DNA of 64,000 nucleotides from Pristionchus mayeri (lineage: Eukaryota > Nematoda > Chromadorea > Rhabditida > Neodiplogasteridae), in assembly GCA_036245805.1 (NCBI GenBank), contig BTRK01000005.1, positions 40,405,469 through 40,469,468 on the forward strand, read 5' to 3'. Below, piece after piece: positions 43,078 through 54,042 of this stretch (position 1 is the first letter of the stretch; the number at the start of each line of letters is the position of its first letter). The position numbers and the translations under genes were made by a program. The notes beneath the pieces are model-generated. The model was not told the DNA's origin. It ran no database searches and was given only the letters and a program-made list of their open reading frames with translations.

Positions 43078-43403
43078 GTGAGTGGGAGACCGTTCGAGTG
43101 ATTACTGAAAACGATATCTCTCTCTTTTATCCCAATGCTGAAACAGCGAACTCGTGATGTCGTGTTGATTTAATCGCTGCCTGGAAAGTAAATTGGAAGA
43201 GGGGAGGAGGCGATTGGAGTCTTGTATTTTGAAAACTTTTATCGGAAACGTATCGAATATCATGCGCTTCCTTCTCATATGTGCTAGTTTTTTTTAAACT
43301 TAAATTTTTTAAACTTAAAGTTTTTTTTAAACTTAAAATTCAAATGACACCTCGAATGCGATCGAAGTTGAAAACTCGATAGCTCGTGGTGTGTCACTTT
43401 CAG

Positions 43404-43460
43404 GTGAGATCTATGTCACGAACAGAGTGGACGAGCTAGATCGAGCGCTACTCCGAGCAG
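43404..43460 (+). pseudogene. rpt-5: rpt-5 N-exon fragment
   Basis: After CACTTTCAG reads (frame-shifted start) VTNRVDELDRALLRA. It keeps NRVD and LLR but has an indel near the start and substitutions in VLDPA. An H2-type motif (AACTTAAAATTCAAATGACA) lies about 70 bases upstream. Confidence 0.7.
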
Positions 43461-43573
43461 CCTTCTCGAATTACTGAAAGCTAATGTCCCCATTCACGTT
43501 GATGTTTCAATCATAATATATTACTGTGACTCCTCTGACATTGCGGTCTATTGGAACAGCCTCGACAAATTAG

Positions 43574-45575
43574 ATACCTGCTCTGTAAGATTCGACCATT
43601 TCGGTCACCCCGCGGACACGTTTGAACTAGCAACGGGAACCGGCGGCCCTTACTGTGATGGGAAGGAGTGCCTTGGGCAGTTATTATGAAATTTGTTTAT
43701 TATTATATGTTACATCCATTGGGCAAGGAAAAAAATATTAATATAGGGGGAAATGGACAAAAAATCATGTTTTCTTTAGGATGCGAAATTGACTCAAAAG
43801 TCAAAAAGCGTTTTACTCGAGGTGTCCCAAAGTTGTTAAAAACGTGTTTAGGTCAATATCCCATTGATTCTTAACATAACTTTTCAAGCTAAAAATTTAC
43901 CTTTTTCTGCATATCTAGTCCATTTCGAGCCGAATCTCTTAGCTTTTTCAATCACGTAATACTGTGAGGTATGTTGCTTCATAAATGCATTGCAGCGAAT
44001 CTCGAGAGGAGCGCCATTTTCGTGAAATAATTTTTGAATGTGTCCGTGTCCCAAACTTGAAACTTCAAAAATTCGTTCTAGCCAGCACATTGTGAGCAAT
44101 GATTAGGTGTTAGCACTTACATATATTACTTGCCCATATGTGTTTGAAAGCACTGAAAAATATCACTATTTCGCTTGTTTCATAAATTCACTTTTCACAA
44201 CTTCGAAACTATCAATATTTGGGAGTTATTTGCTCACACAGTATAGCCGCAATACCACCAATTCTGTATACAAGTTGTAGAATGGACCGACGCAATTAAC
44301 CAAATCACATCATGGGTCCCACCAGTGGGCGCCAAATTTCACATTAATTGTTCAAATCAGCCGGAAATCGAAATTTTGAATAATTATTTTTTTTCGATTT
44401 CTCAAAAACTGTCACTCAATTATGAGAGCCATATTTTTTAAACAATGCAATATCATGAGAAAAGTTATGTGAAAGTGAAAGAACATCTGTTTTGAATGAT
44501 TTTAAAAATCGAAAATTTTCACTTTTTCCATTATTTCTGTTGCATTAACTAGCAATCAGCGAGTCCAATCCATTAGATTTTTTAATAACGATAAACTATG
44601 GGCAGCACTGTTTCAAAATAACTTTGTAGAGAATCTTGACAGCTTGGCCATTTTTCAGAAATCACTGCCGAACATCCAATGATATTATCATGATGTGATC
44701 GTTCATAACAAGGCCATGTTCGGCAATGATTACTGAAAAATGGCCAGGCTGTCAAGATTTCCTACAATGTTATTTTGAAATAGTGTTGCCCATAGTTTAT
44801 CGTTATTTCAAAATCTAAGGGATTGGACTCGCTGATTGCTAGTTAATTCAGCAGAAATAATGGAAAAAGTGAAAATTTCCGATTTTTGTAATCATTCAAA
44901 ACAGATGTTCTTTCACTTTCACTTTTCTCATGATATTGCATTGTTTAAAAAATACAGCTCTCATAATTGAGTGACTGTTTTTGAGAAATCGAAAAAAAAA
45001 TATATTCAAAATTTCGATTTCCGGCTGATTTGAACAATTAATGTGAAATTTGGCGCCCACTGGTGGGACCCATGATGTGATTTTGTTAATTAAGTCGGGC
45101 CATTCTACAACTTGTATACAGAATTGGTGGGATTGGGGCTACACTGTGTGAGCAAATAACTCCCAAATATTGCCTCACAGTATTACGTGATTGAAAAAAG
45201 CTAAGGGATTCGGCTCGAAATGGACTAGATATGCATAAACAGCTAAATTTTTAGCTTGAAAAGTTATGTTAAGAATCAATGGGATATTGACCTAAACACG
45301 TTTTTAACAACTTTGGGACACCTCGAGGGGGGACACGCTTTTCGACTTTTTGAGTCAATTTCGCATCCTAAAGAAAACATGATTTGTTGTCCATTTCCCC
45401 CTATATTGATATTTTTTCCTTGCCCAATAACATATAATAATACGTAACATATAATAATAAACTAATTTCATAATAACGGCCCAAGGCACTCCTTCCCATC
45501 ACAGTAAGGGCCTCCAGTTCCCGCTGCTAGTTCAAACGTGTCCGCGGGGTGGTCGATTCTTACGGAGCGGATCTC
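43574..45575. mobile_element. Long palindrome O, TTAA-type (2002 bp)
   Basis: Arms of about 1 kb are close reverse complements with a centre near 44690. The right end is complement of GAGATCCGCTCCGTAAG, followed by TTAA at 45576-45579; the left flank has decayed to TTAG. Shares TAAGATTCGACCA and CGGACACG with P. Its mirrored 63- to 71-codon frames have no known family. It separates motif F (near 43497) from its K exon at 45651; without O the distance would be about 150 bases, as elsewhere. Confidence 0.83.
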
Positions 45576-45650
45576 TTAAATACAGTGAGCTTGGGCGCAC
45601 GTCGCCGGAATATTTGCATTTAAATCGATTGATATTTGATCTCTCTCATG

Positions 45651-45759
45651 ATGGCAAGACGACGAGGAAGCATGCGCAAACGAAGTCGACCTACCTCATA
45701 CTGGCCGGCCCGCAACTCCGCAACTCGTTCAGATATTCATCGGAGATGGAGCGAAATTG
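45651..45759 (+). pseudogene. rpt-5: rpt-5 K exon, frameshifted
   Basis: Reads (M)ARRRGSMRKRSRPTSYWPA in one frame, but the Rpt5 frame gives GKTTRKHAQTKSTYLILAGP, QL, then after a short CCGCAACT duplication [11 protein letters not shown] in a shifted frame. Walker A GKT is retained while the acceptor has become CATGAT. Confidence 0.7.
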
Positions 45760-46915
45760 GTGAGTAATGTCAGAGTGATTCCCTGACTCTCTTACTTGTT
45801 CACGCTCTCGCTAACACATATGGATGTGCTGCGATTGCGGATGCGGAGACTACTGTTGAGTACTCATCACTTTATCTGCGGATGCCTCTCACAGGCGACC
45901 AGCCCCTGTGAGAGGAGGACTAAGAGAATGTGGGAAAAGGGTTGCGACTCCTTCCCTCGGAGAGGGGCGGAGTCGAAACACTAAAGGGATGGATGGGAGA
46001 GGGGAGAGTGCACTCTGACGTGCTATCGACTAGACGAGATGGAACTGGGGGGAGAGGGGATTATCGGACGAGTGGCGAAATAGACTAGAAGTTTGGAATG
46101 GGAAAGGAATGGAATGGCAGGGTACAACAACGCTCTTTAACCGCTAGACAGAGCTAGCGAGAATGCGAAAAAATCGAGAGAGTCGTAAAAAATGATTTGC
46201 TTGAAATTTTGTGCGGAAGCAGAAATTCGGTTGAATTATAACAGTGAAAAATCGCAAAGTATCTTCTGATTCTCCTGATTCTATCTTCTGATCCTCCAAC
46301 TAAATACCGCTGGTTGAAATCGAGATAGGGCCTCCCGTTTGCAATTTCTGATCTGGATTGATTGGCGAACGTAACCCATTACAGTACACCACAGGATCGG
46401 AGCCGCTGTCTTACCGTTAGGGCTTCGCCAACCTCGACATTCGTCCAACTTATGAGTACCAATGTAAGGACCTCTTGCTGAGTCAAGAGCACGGTAAACG
46501 TATAGTCATAGTGACGATGGAATACCTATCATAGGATTTTATATGCTGAAACACTGAAATGGTCGTTTAAATCGAATTGGCTTTTACAATAGCCTCCAAC
46601 TTCATGCATTGTTGAACCCATCACCATGAAGAGAGACAAAATTTTCATCTTTGTGAAGATGAAGCTTAGATTATAACGCGAGGTTTTTGGTATGAAGTGT
46701 GGTAGGTGAGCTTAAAATTTACACATACTTCGTTGGTAAATGCTGAGCTTGGAACTAATTTTTCCTTCCACCTTGATTTTTCAATCGTAGTATATCTCCT
46801 GCTCTTTGTCTGTCATTGCAATCTTTTCGCAATTTCCTCCTTTAAAAAAACAAAATGCATTTTTTTACCTCATTACTAATTAATTTGTTTCGTCGATTGA
46901 TCTTTGATCTCTTAG
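45760..46915. other. Post-K spacer with J motif
   Basis: No gene. CACGCTCTCGCTAACAC near 45799 and CTAGACAGAGCTAGCGAGAA near 46142 resemble sequences after the K fragments at 48155 and 55551. An F motif (CACCTTGATTTTTCAATCG) is near 46771. The stretch 45960-46090 is unusually rich in GGGAGAGGGG-type purine runs. Confidence 0.45.
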
Positions 46916-47034
46916 GAACTAGCAAGTCTCCTGTGATTGTGACACAGACGAAATCGATCTTCCTCAAGCTGGCCGGCCTGCCACTCGTACAAATATTTAT
47001 CGGATACGGAGCCAAACTTATTAGAGACTTCCAT
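46916..47034 (+). pseudogene. rpt-5: rpt-5 K exon, long open frame
   Basis: After CTCTTAG (acceptor) the phase matches the D exon end: (G)TSKSPVIVTQTKSIFLKLAG, LPLVQIFIGYGAKLIRDFH. This covers Walker A through the start of helix RDAF, open throughout. Walker A has Ser for Gly before Lys and lacks the Thr after Lys, so nucleotide binding would be compromised. A GTAAGT follows, which may be a donor or coding. Confidence 0.82.
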
Positions 47035-47305
47035 GTAAGTGATGTATATATGATGCAAACGGGATGCAGTTAGAAATAGTTAGGAGGAACTTCGTTCCTT
47101 GTGAGCTGTGCTTTTGCACCCGAAAACGATTTTGACAAGAAAAAAAGAAGAAGAAATGAGTAGTAAAAAAACAACTATGAGATCATTTTTGAGTGTCACC
47201 ATTCACGTTGCTGTTTCAATCGCATTATATCACAGAAATCATTCCCGGCATCGCAATTATTTCTTGATATAGCTTCGAAAAAAAAATACGATGCATTTAT
47301 TCCAG

Positions 47306-47364
47306 ATGCTATCTTAGCTCGACGAGTTGTAACGAACTAGTGAACTCGGTTATTCAGCTGATTG
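47306..47364 (+). pseudogene. V segment copy 7, decayed
   Basis: After TATTCCAG, ATGCTATCTTAGCTCGACGA and ATTCAGCTGATTG, then GTGAGTAGG, align to V at the ends, with stops in the middle. F (CACGTTGCTGTTTCAATCG) is about 100 bases upstream. Confidence 0.5.
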
Positions 47365-47795
47365 GTGAGTAGGAATTGGTTCCATATACCACTTTTTTAT
47401 CCACTTCATTGCTCGTATTGTTTTGTTTTTTAGAGAGAAATGATTGTTTCGTGGTTCTCGATTATTTTGTATCATTCTCTATTCTTGTTTGGATATGGAG
47501 TGCGTAGTCTGAGTGCGTGTTGCATAGAAAACAAAAAAATACATTTCTGAATATCGGATGTGTGGGGACGATTCAATCATGTCTGCGGCAAGCAGATCAA
47601 GGTGAGAGAATGTTAATGTATTTGATTTTTTTCTTACCAGCGAGATTCAGGTTCGGGCAGTATCATGTAAACCTATGTATGACCTCTTCATTGGTAAAAT
47701 ACGTGAACCAGAATAAAATTATTTATATCGTTGAAGTTTATTGAGGGAGGATATTAAGAATTCTGAATAATAAAGTATTCATATACATATTTCAG

Positions 47796-47876
47796 GATTT
47801 GATAGATGAACTGGAGCTTCCCATGAAGCACAAGGACAGATTCTTCAACCTCATTCTGATGGAATATCTCCCACTG
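47796..47876 (+). pseudogene. rpt-5: rpt-5 D exon with deletion
   Basis: After ATTTCAG reads DLIDELELPMKHKDRFFNLI, then LMEYLPL. The first 19 residues match ELIEAVVLPMTHKDRFVNLG well; the segment IHPPKGV is deleted and LMYGPP is only faintly visible. Motif G (TACCAGCGAGATTCAGG) lies upstream near 47636. Confidence 0.78.
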
Positions 47877-48154
47877 CAACGATTTGGATGCAAATGTGGT
47901 GCTAGACAGTTAGTTCAGCCAAATATAACGACTGTGCACCTATAAAAATTAAAATTTGCTGATTATGACCTCGTAATATATGTTTTGAATGTCAGTTCAG
48001 ATTGTTCTCATTTACCTTTATGTTTCATTCCCGGTATACATACTGGTGTTTTCCTATCATTTCAATTTTAGGCAACTATTCATTAAATTCAAAGTAAAAT
48101 GAATTATTGAATACTTTTCACTGCTGATTTATTTTGTAGATTGATCGCCCTCAG

Positions 48155-48231
48155 ACACTGACAAGACGACGATTACGGTGCAAACGACGTTCATGTTTAG
48201 GTGTTCATCGGAGTCGGAGCAACATTGGTGA
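48155..48231 (+). pseudogene. rpt-5: rpt-5 K exon with internal deletion
   Basis: After GCCCTCAG reads TDKTTITVQTTFM, then after a deletion of about 36 bases VFIGVGATLV in a shifted frame. It aligns to [18 protein letters not shown] and [11 protein letters not shown]. Motif F is at about 48012 and a J motif (GCACGCTCTCTCCGAGCAG) follows at 48269. Confidence 0.75.
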
Positions 48232-49625
48232 ATAATGTGAGCATGATCCTCTGATTCTCTTTATTCTGCACGCTCTCTCCGAGCAGACACAGCTAGAGAG
48301 CATGCGATGTCTAGAGAGTCAAAAGTTCGGATTATTAAAGGGCATTTTTTTGTCTTGGAATTTTGTGCCGATTTTCAACTTCTGAATCTCACTGTCATAT
48401 TTAGCCGATTGATGGAGACTCGCTGGGGAGGAGTGGGGATGCCGAGGTAGTTGATTTGAGAAGTTGATTTGGTAGTTGATTTGGCAAATGAGTTTGAACG
48501 GTTTTCCTGCTCTCAGCTCACCTATGTTCCAGTTGTGAAGCGTGAAATTGCGGGGGTCACGGGATTAGACAAAATGGATCGCGCTGGTTGCAAAATTGCA
48601 AAATTGCTAATGGTGACTGGTATGAGAACATTATGAATTTATTGAAAGTCAGATTCACCCAGGGTATTATCTCAGTGGTTTAACAACAGCGAGCTCACAT
48701 TGGCCTGATGAGAGCGGCGCAATGAGAGTTGTTGTATTGGACCGCGATTGTCAAAATCACCGTACACATTGCTTCTTACTTTCATATTTAGCAGCTGTGA
48801 AACGCAAATTCAAGTGAAATTTAAAATGCGATCAAAGTTAGAATCTTCTAAGAATGCGTGTGCGATACTCTCGTTGGGTGAGAAAATACCAATCAACTGA
48901 TTGCGAGATGAGCAAGAAGTGCTTATTGAAAGCCTGGATGAAACTTCATTATTATCGCAATGATGAAACTTCGAATTCATAATGGTGTTGGTTTTAGTTT
49001 AGAAAATCAATACATCACCGTTTTGGAAAAAAACGAGACCAGATTGAAAAGTTTGGTCGATTAGCGAGATTGGCCCTTCACAAATTCGGGTATGGTATCC
49101 CATTTGCTCCTTCTGATGATGCCCAGATTTCTCTGCAATAAAACATTTTGTATAATTTTCTATGCCCTGGACACACTCATCGTTCTCTCTGAAGTATTGC
49201 AATTATATGAATACGCACTGCTCCCGTCCAATCGGCACTCCACAAATCTGATACCTCTCTTGCCAAATTTGTGTGCACAAATAAAACTCTTGGAGTGTTT
49301 CCAATTTTTGTTTGATTCATTCGCTGTCTAAAAAGTAATGCAGGTAAAGTGAAGATTGCTATTGGAATGTTGTTAGCTGAATTATGTAGGCAGAATTCAT
49401 CGAATGACCTGCGCTTTCTTCTCCTAAGTCACAGTTGTGAAACTTAAAATTCAAGTGACACCTGGAATCCGATAGAAGTATAAATCTCGAGAACTCGTGG
49501 AGACTCAATTGGTCGAAAAAACTTAACATGAAAATTTCTAAGTGGATGAATGAGCACTATGGAAATTGAAATCCTATGTTGCATCCCTTCTATCTTCCAG
49601 TTGTGAAACGTTTATTTAGAGGGGA
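48232..49625. repeat. Motif H cluster (6 copies) in K-N type spacer
   Basis: Copies near 48531, 48673, 48795, 48955, 49431 and 49606 (cores TTGTGAAGCG, GTGGTTTAAC, CTGTGAAACGC, GATGAAACTTCG, TTGTGAAACTT, TTGTGAAACGT). Two extend as H2 with AAAATTCAAGTG. GTTTGGTCGATTAGCGAGAT near 49051 matches 16380 and 11288. No gene; short frames here are incidental. Confidence 0.55.
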
Positions 49626-50583
49626 GTGTGTTTCAATACCGAATCCGCAAATGTTGGTTGTTAAGCTAATGACATTTTCCACTCGAATTCTCTCACCTCT
49701 CTTATTTTTTTAAAGGATAATCAATTGAATTATATTGATCAATGGTTTCCAATTCGCACTTAGCTTCCTTAAAACATGGAATCTCCGTTCGAATCTGACC
49801 TGTCGATTACAGCTGCCCTCTCTCCTCGTCCTCGCAGACGAATCACTCCGCCTGCCGTCTGATGTACCGTACTCCTTCAGCTACCGTTCTTCTGGCCTAA
49901 AGTTCGAATGACGATGTATTGATTGACACATGAAATCTTACCGTAGAATGTGTGTATTTCTTCATTTTACGATCTCATATTTTTCATCTGCATTCACTCG
50001 GTTGTTAGTTGCGTCGTTCTGCAGTTAATTGATTCAACGAATATTTTGTCCCATATTTCGTAGTCAGAGGGATGTAAGACTTAGCGAAGCTTCGTATAGA
50101 GTTCGTATTATAGCGGGGGAGGGTGTGAAAATAATATGGTAATTTTTTGTGAAGAGTGGCGCAGAGAATGCAAACGAACACCATTTTAGTGTATTGTTAC
50201 TACGGTCATTTATCTGATATTACCAAAGAGCGATATTGACCTTATTGTATACTGTGACACGCGAATCGTTCGGGTCTCTCAAGAAAAAATTCAATGGTAT
50301 ATCTGGTTGTGAGACTAGCAAGAATATACATTCTTTCAAACATTGCTTTAGATTTACATTGCTCTGTAGATGGCCATTTTTTTATCGCTTTTCTCGAATT
50401 GCCGAAAACTAGTGAAACCATTCACCTTGATGTTTCAATCGTAATACACCCTCTTCGGCTTGCACCTCATTTCGATCTCTCTGTCCTCGTTCTTTTATAA
50501 AAAAAAATATTTGAAGGTGTCCACTATTCTTTTCATTCATCTATGGTTTAAATATTTAAGCGTTTTATCTGTGATCTTTTTAG
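49626..50583. other. Intron-like spacer with motif F
   Basis: No gene. GAATCTCCGTTCGAATCTGA, then GATTACAGCTGCCCTCTCTC (about 49785-49820) is a direct copy of 13690-13750. Motif F (TTCACCTTGATGTTTCAATC) is near 50421, about 160 bases before the K exon. Confidence 0.5.
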
Positions 50584-50696
50584 ACACTTTCAAGACGATG
50601 ATTGTTCGTGCAATTTCATCGCAGATGAACTCGACCTTTCTCAAGCCTGCCGGCCACCAGCTGATGCAGATGATCATGAAGATGACGGAGCGATAA
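50584..50696 (+). pseudogene. rpt-5: rpt-5 K exon, open frame with altered end
   Basis: After CTTTTTAG reads TFKTMIVRAISSQMNSTFLK, PAGHQLMQMIMKMTER, then a stop. It matches [20 protein letters not shown] and LAGPQLVQM; an indel turns FIGDGA into IMKMTE. Walker A Gly is Phe. The KTM tripeptide agrees with the nematode Rpt5 form (KTMMARA), supporting the lineage call. Confidence 0.83.
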
Positions 50697-50973
50697 TGGT
50701 GATGATAGTGATGGAATATTACTTGTTAGCGACATTTGCTATTTCTAATCCACCTAATTTCAAAAACCAGTTCTGCATGTTCAGCGATCATGTCAGAATT
50801 TAGCCTAGAAAAAGCTGAAATATTCGTGAATATTGAAATTTGTTGACTTATCGTTTGAAATGTTGGTTCCCTAACCATGGTGACTATTTAAACTGTGTTG
50901 TAGATGAATAGCTCAGCTTGGTAGGTGAGTAGGAACTTGCTATTTTGATGGTGAATTTAGAACGAGTGTCTAT

Positions 50974-53265
50974 GAGTGACTATCTGAGAGGACCGAGCAA
51001 TATAACCTATAGGCCGTACAGCGAAAAATAAAGTGTTGATTTTAAGATGCCTCTACGGGTAACCTTTCACGTAACGTTCGAAAATCGACCTTAGGAAGCC
51101 GTATCTCTGACCCCTGATTTTCTGTGGCGCGCCTCAACGCTGAGGTCGGTTTTTGTAAATCGAGAACGGCTGATCCAAACCCCATAAATGCATAGTCATT
51201 TTGAAAGAGCTCGACGAGAAAAGCATTTTCACTGTTAGAAGTGAAACGCTACCTCATCTGGGAAAAAAAACTTATCGTCATTTCAAATATCAAATTGGTC
51301 GTTCTAAAAATGTTATATGTGAAGCGTACTTTTAAGTACGAAGGAACTTGGGAGTTGCTGCATTGTTACCAGAATACGCTCTACTACATCTACATATACA
51401 ATTATTGTTACCAGGCGATCTTGAGTTTCACTCCAAATCTACGACCCGGGGTTAATGGTATAACGATTTCCATGAACCCTTATACGTTAAAACTCAATAT
51501 CGCCTTGTAACAAGAATTGTATATGTAAATGTAGTAGAGCGCATAGTGGTAACAATGCGACAGCTACCAAGTCCCTAGCACGAATCTCGTTGAATCTGTG
51601 AATTGTTTCCGTTTTGTCGTTTTTTGTTTTGTCACCCCCCCCCCAAATTTCGGCGCAAAATAAAGTGCAGACGAGGGGTTTCCAAAATAGTGGAAAAGGG
51701 CACAATTGTTAGGAATTTCAGGGTTTTCGTTTGTATCGTCTCCATTTTCACTATTTCGAAGCAGAGTTGACAAAAAAATAAGTTTCAAGATTGGGGAATG
51801 TGAATTATCATCGAAAAATCCGCGATTGAATCGTTCGAAAAATATCGGTTTCCGAATTCTCTCAAATTTGCTCAAATTTGGGCACCTGAAAGTGTGGATT
51901 TTCGAACATGTGAAGATGCGCATTCTGTATGAAGTAAAGAATACTTCCATGTAAAAAAAGAAAATGTACATATAAGCTTCTGTGCGCACTTCTAGGCTCG
52001 GGTTTTTGACATTGAACATTGCAAAAGTGGTACTCTCGACCAAAATTTTCGATTGAAATCGACTGAAATCATGTTGATTTGGCGATTTCACACAAAAATG
52101 TAATTTATAATGCAAAAACAAAGCAGAAAATTCGGCTCATTAGTATGGAAATACGCAATAAATTATTATGACAAATCTAGATTTTGAATAAATTGGATCC
52201 AAAGTATCTTTGACAGTGGAGCAGCTGTCGAGCTTATTTTTATTTAATGTTACTAATCTACTACTCTCAAATAGCTCACTATAAATTGCGATATGTTTCA
52301 GTGCGAAATCGCCAAAATTTCAGTGGGTAAACAAGGGGAAAATCGAGAATTTTAGTAATTGTTTTTTCCGAAATAAGATATCCGTCAATGTTGTTGCTTT
52401 TTTTGCATTATAAATTACATTGTGGTGTGAAATCCCTAAATTAATTTGATTTCAGTCGATTTCAATCTTAAAATTTTGGTCGATAGTACCACTTTTGCAA
52501 AGTTCAATGCCAAAAACCGGAACCTAGAAGTGCGCACAGAGGATTATATGTACATTTTCTTATTTACATGGAAGTATTCTTTACTTCATACAGAATGCGC
52601 ATCTTCGCATGTTCGAAAATCCACACTTTCAGGTGCCCAAATTTGAGCAAATTTGAGAGAATTCGGAAACCGATATTTTTCGAACGATTCAATCGCGGAT
52701 TTTTCGATGATAATTCACATTCCCCAATCTTGAAACTTATTTTTTTGTCAACTCTGCTTCGAAATAGTGAAAATGGAGACGATACAAACGAAAACCCTGA
52801 AATTCCTAACAATTGTGCCCTTTTCCACTATTTTGGAAACCCCTCGTCTGCACCTTATTTTGCGCCCAAATTTGCATCTAGGTGTAACTTTACACGAGGA
52901 ATTTAATGAACATACTTAAAAGTACGCCTCACATATAACATTTTTAGAACGACCAATTTGTTATTTGAAATGACGATAAGTTTTTTCCCAGATGAGGTAG
53001 CGTTTCACTTCTAACAGTGAAAATGCTTATCTCGTCGAGCTCTTTCAAAATGACTATGCATTTATGGGCTTTGGATCGGCCGTTCACGATTTACAAAAAC
53101 CGACCTCAGCGTTGAGGCGCGCCCCAGAAAATCAGGGGTCAGATATACGGCTTCCTAAGGTCGATTTTCGAACTATGCGTGAAAAGTTACCCCTAGAGGC
53201 ATCTTAAAATCAGCACTTTATTTTTCGCTGTACGGCCTATGCTCAGTTCTCTCAGATAGTCACTC
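50974..53265. mobile_element. Foldback element X2, 4-bp target duplication (2292 bp)
   Basis: Ends GAGTGACTATCTGAGAGRAC and complement, flanked by CTAT at 50970-50973 and 53266-53269. Arms are about 1 kb. The loop (52150-52290) holds GGAGCAGCTGTCGAGC and TTAATGTTACTAATCTACTA, exactly the two sides of the retrotransposon insertion in X1 joined without it. The 185- and 112-codon frames in the arms are mirror copies of the same arm DNA, not genes. A small foldback insertion lies in the left arm. Confidence 0.88.
51347..51578. mobile_element. Small foldback insertion inside X2 (about 230 bp)
   Basis: GCATTGTTACCAGAATACGC, TCTACTACATCTACATATAC is mirrored by GTATATGTAAATGTAGTAGA and GCGCATAGTGGTAACAATGC. 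The corresponding site in the right arm of X2 (about 52870-52925) lacks it. A C10 run at 51637 lies just beyond. Exact ends were not determined. Confidence 0.6.
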
Positions 53266-53336
53266 CTATTCTCAGTGCTGTTTCAATAATTGTATACCCC
53301 CTGACCGCTGCCTTCTATTCCAATCCTTCCCACTTG

Positions 53337-54042
53337 CACGTGATTAACACACCTTGTTTACCCCTATGGGCGAGAGAGTTCAGAGCGTAAACAGGTCGTT
53401 TCCCGCAGGAGTATCTCTCCGCAAAACGGTTGCCGCGGGCAGGAATGTTATCCAATCGCGCTAAAAAGGTGGGAATAAGATCTACAATACATGTCGAATA
53501 TTCCTATGCAAAAACCAAATTTTTACATGCATTTCCCGAGAAGTTATGATTGGCCAAAAAATAAAAGTCATCCAAAAAAGTGATTTTTTCATGCCCTGAG
53601 GGCAGATTTCTAAATATTGTTGTCATAATCTCAGAATCATCTGGATTCATGATGGCGATCATTTTGATGCCTTGAACGAGTCTCTAGCTTGACTAGGAGC
53701 CGAGATCTGAATTTTCGAACTCGATTTTGCAGCAAGGCTGCAGAAAATGTGCGGTCGCGCAGCACCTTCAATTTTTTTCTGGGTAGGGCTCGGTCACATC
53801 TCCAATCTCAGAAAGTATGACGAGCAGGAAAAAATCTATGTAAGAATAATGCCGTTTTGAAAAAGTGTTGTTTGATTACGTCATCACTACGCAATAATTA
53901 GGTAATTTCGTCATACCCCAATGTCATGATCATAACCTTCGATGAATTTGGTACATGAAACCTTAGCACTAGAATCATCTCTTTTCTGGGTAATAAGCAA
54001 CAAAAGATTCAAAAAGTGTCCAATGACTTTTGGACGGTACTG
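53337..54042. mobile_element. Half of a Z-family palindrome (Z2)
   Basis: Matches the right half of Z1 in order: CCTATGGGCGAGAGAG, CGGGCAGGAATGTTATCCAATCG-like bases, TTCATGCCCTGAGGG, GCAGCAAGGCTGCAG, CTCCAATCTCAGAAAGTATG, AGTGTTGTTTGATTACGTCA. Ends GGACGGTACTG at a TA (54043-54044), a terminus related to CAGTCGCGCCGG of Z1. The left half is absent. Confidence 0.7.

Noticed and set aside
51564..52906. 185- and 112-codon frames in X2 as protein genes
   Set aside because: They are the same arm sequence read in mirror image on the two sides of a palindrome, with no known family.
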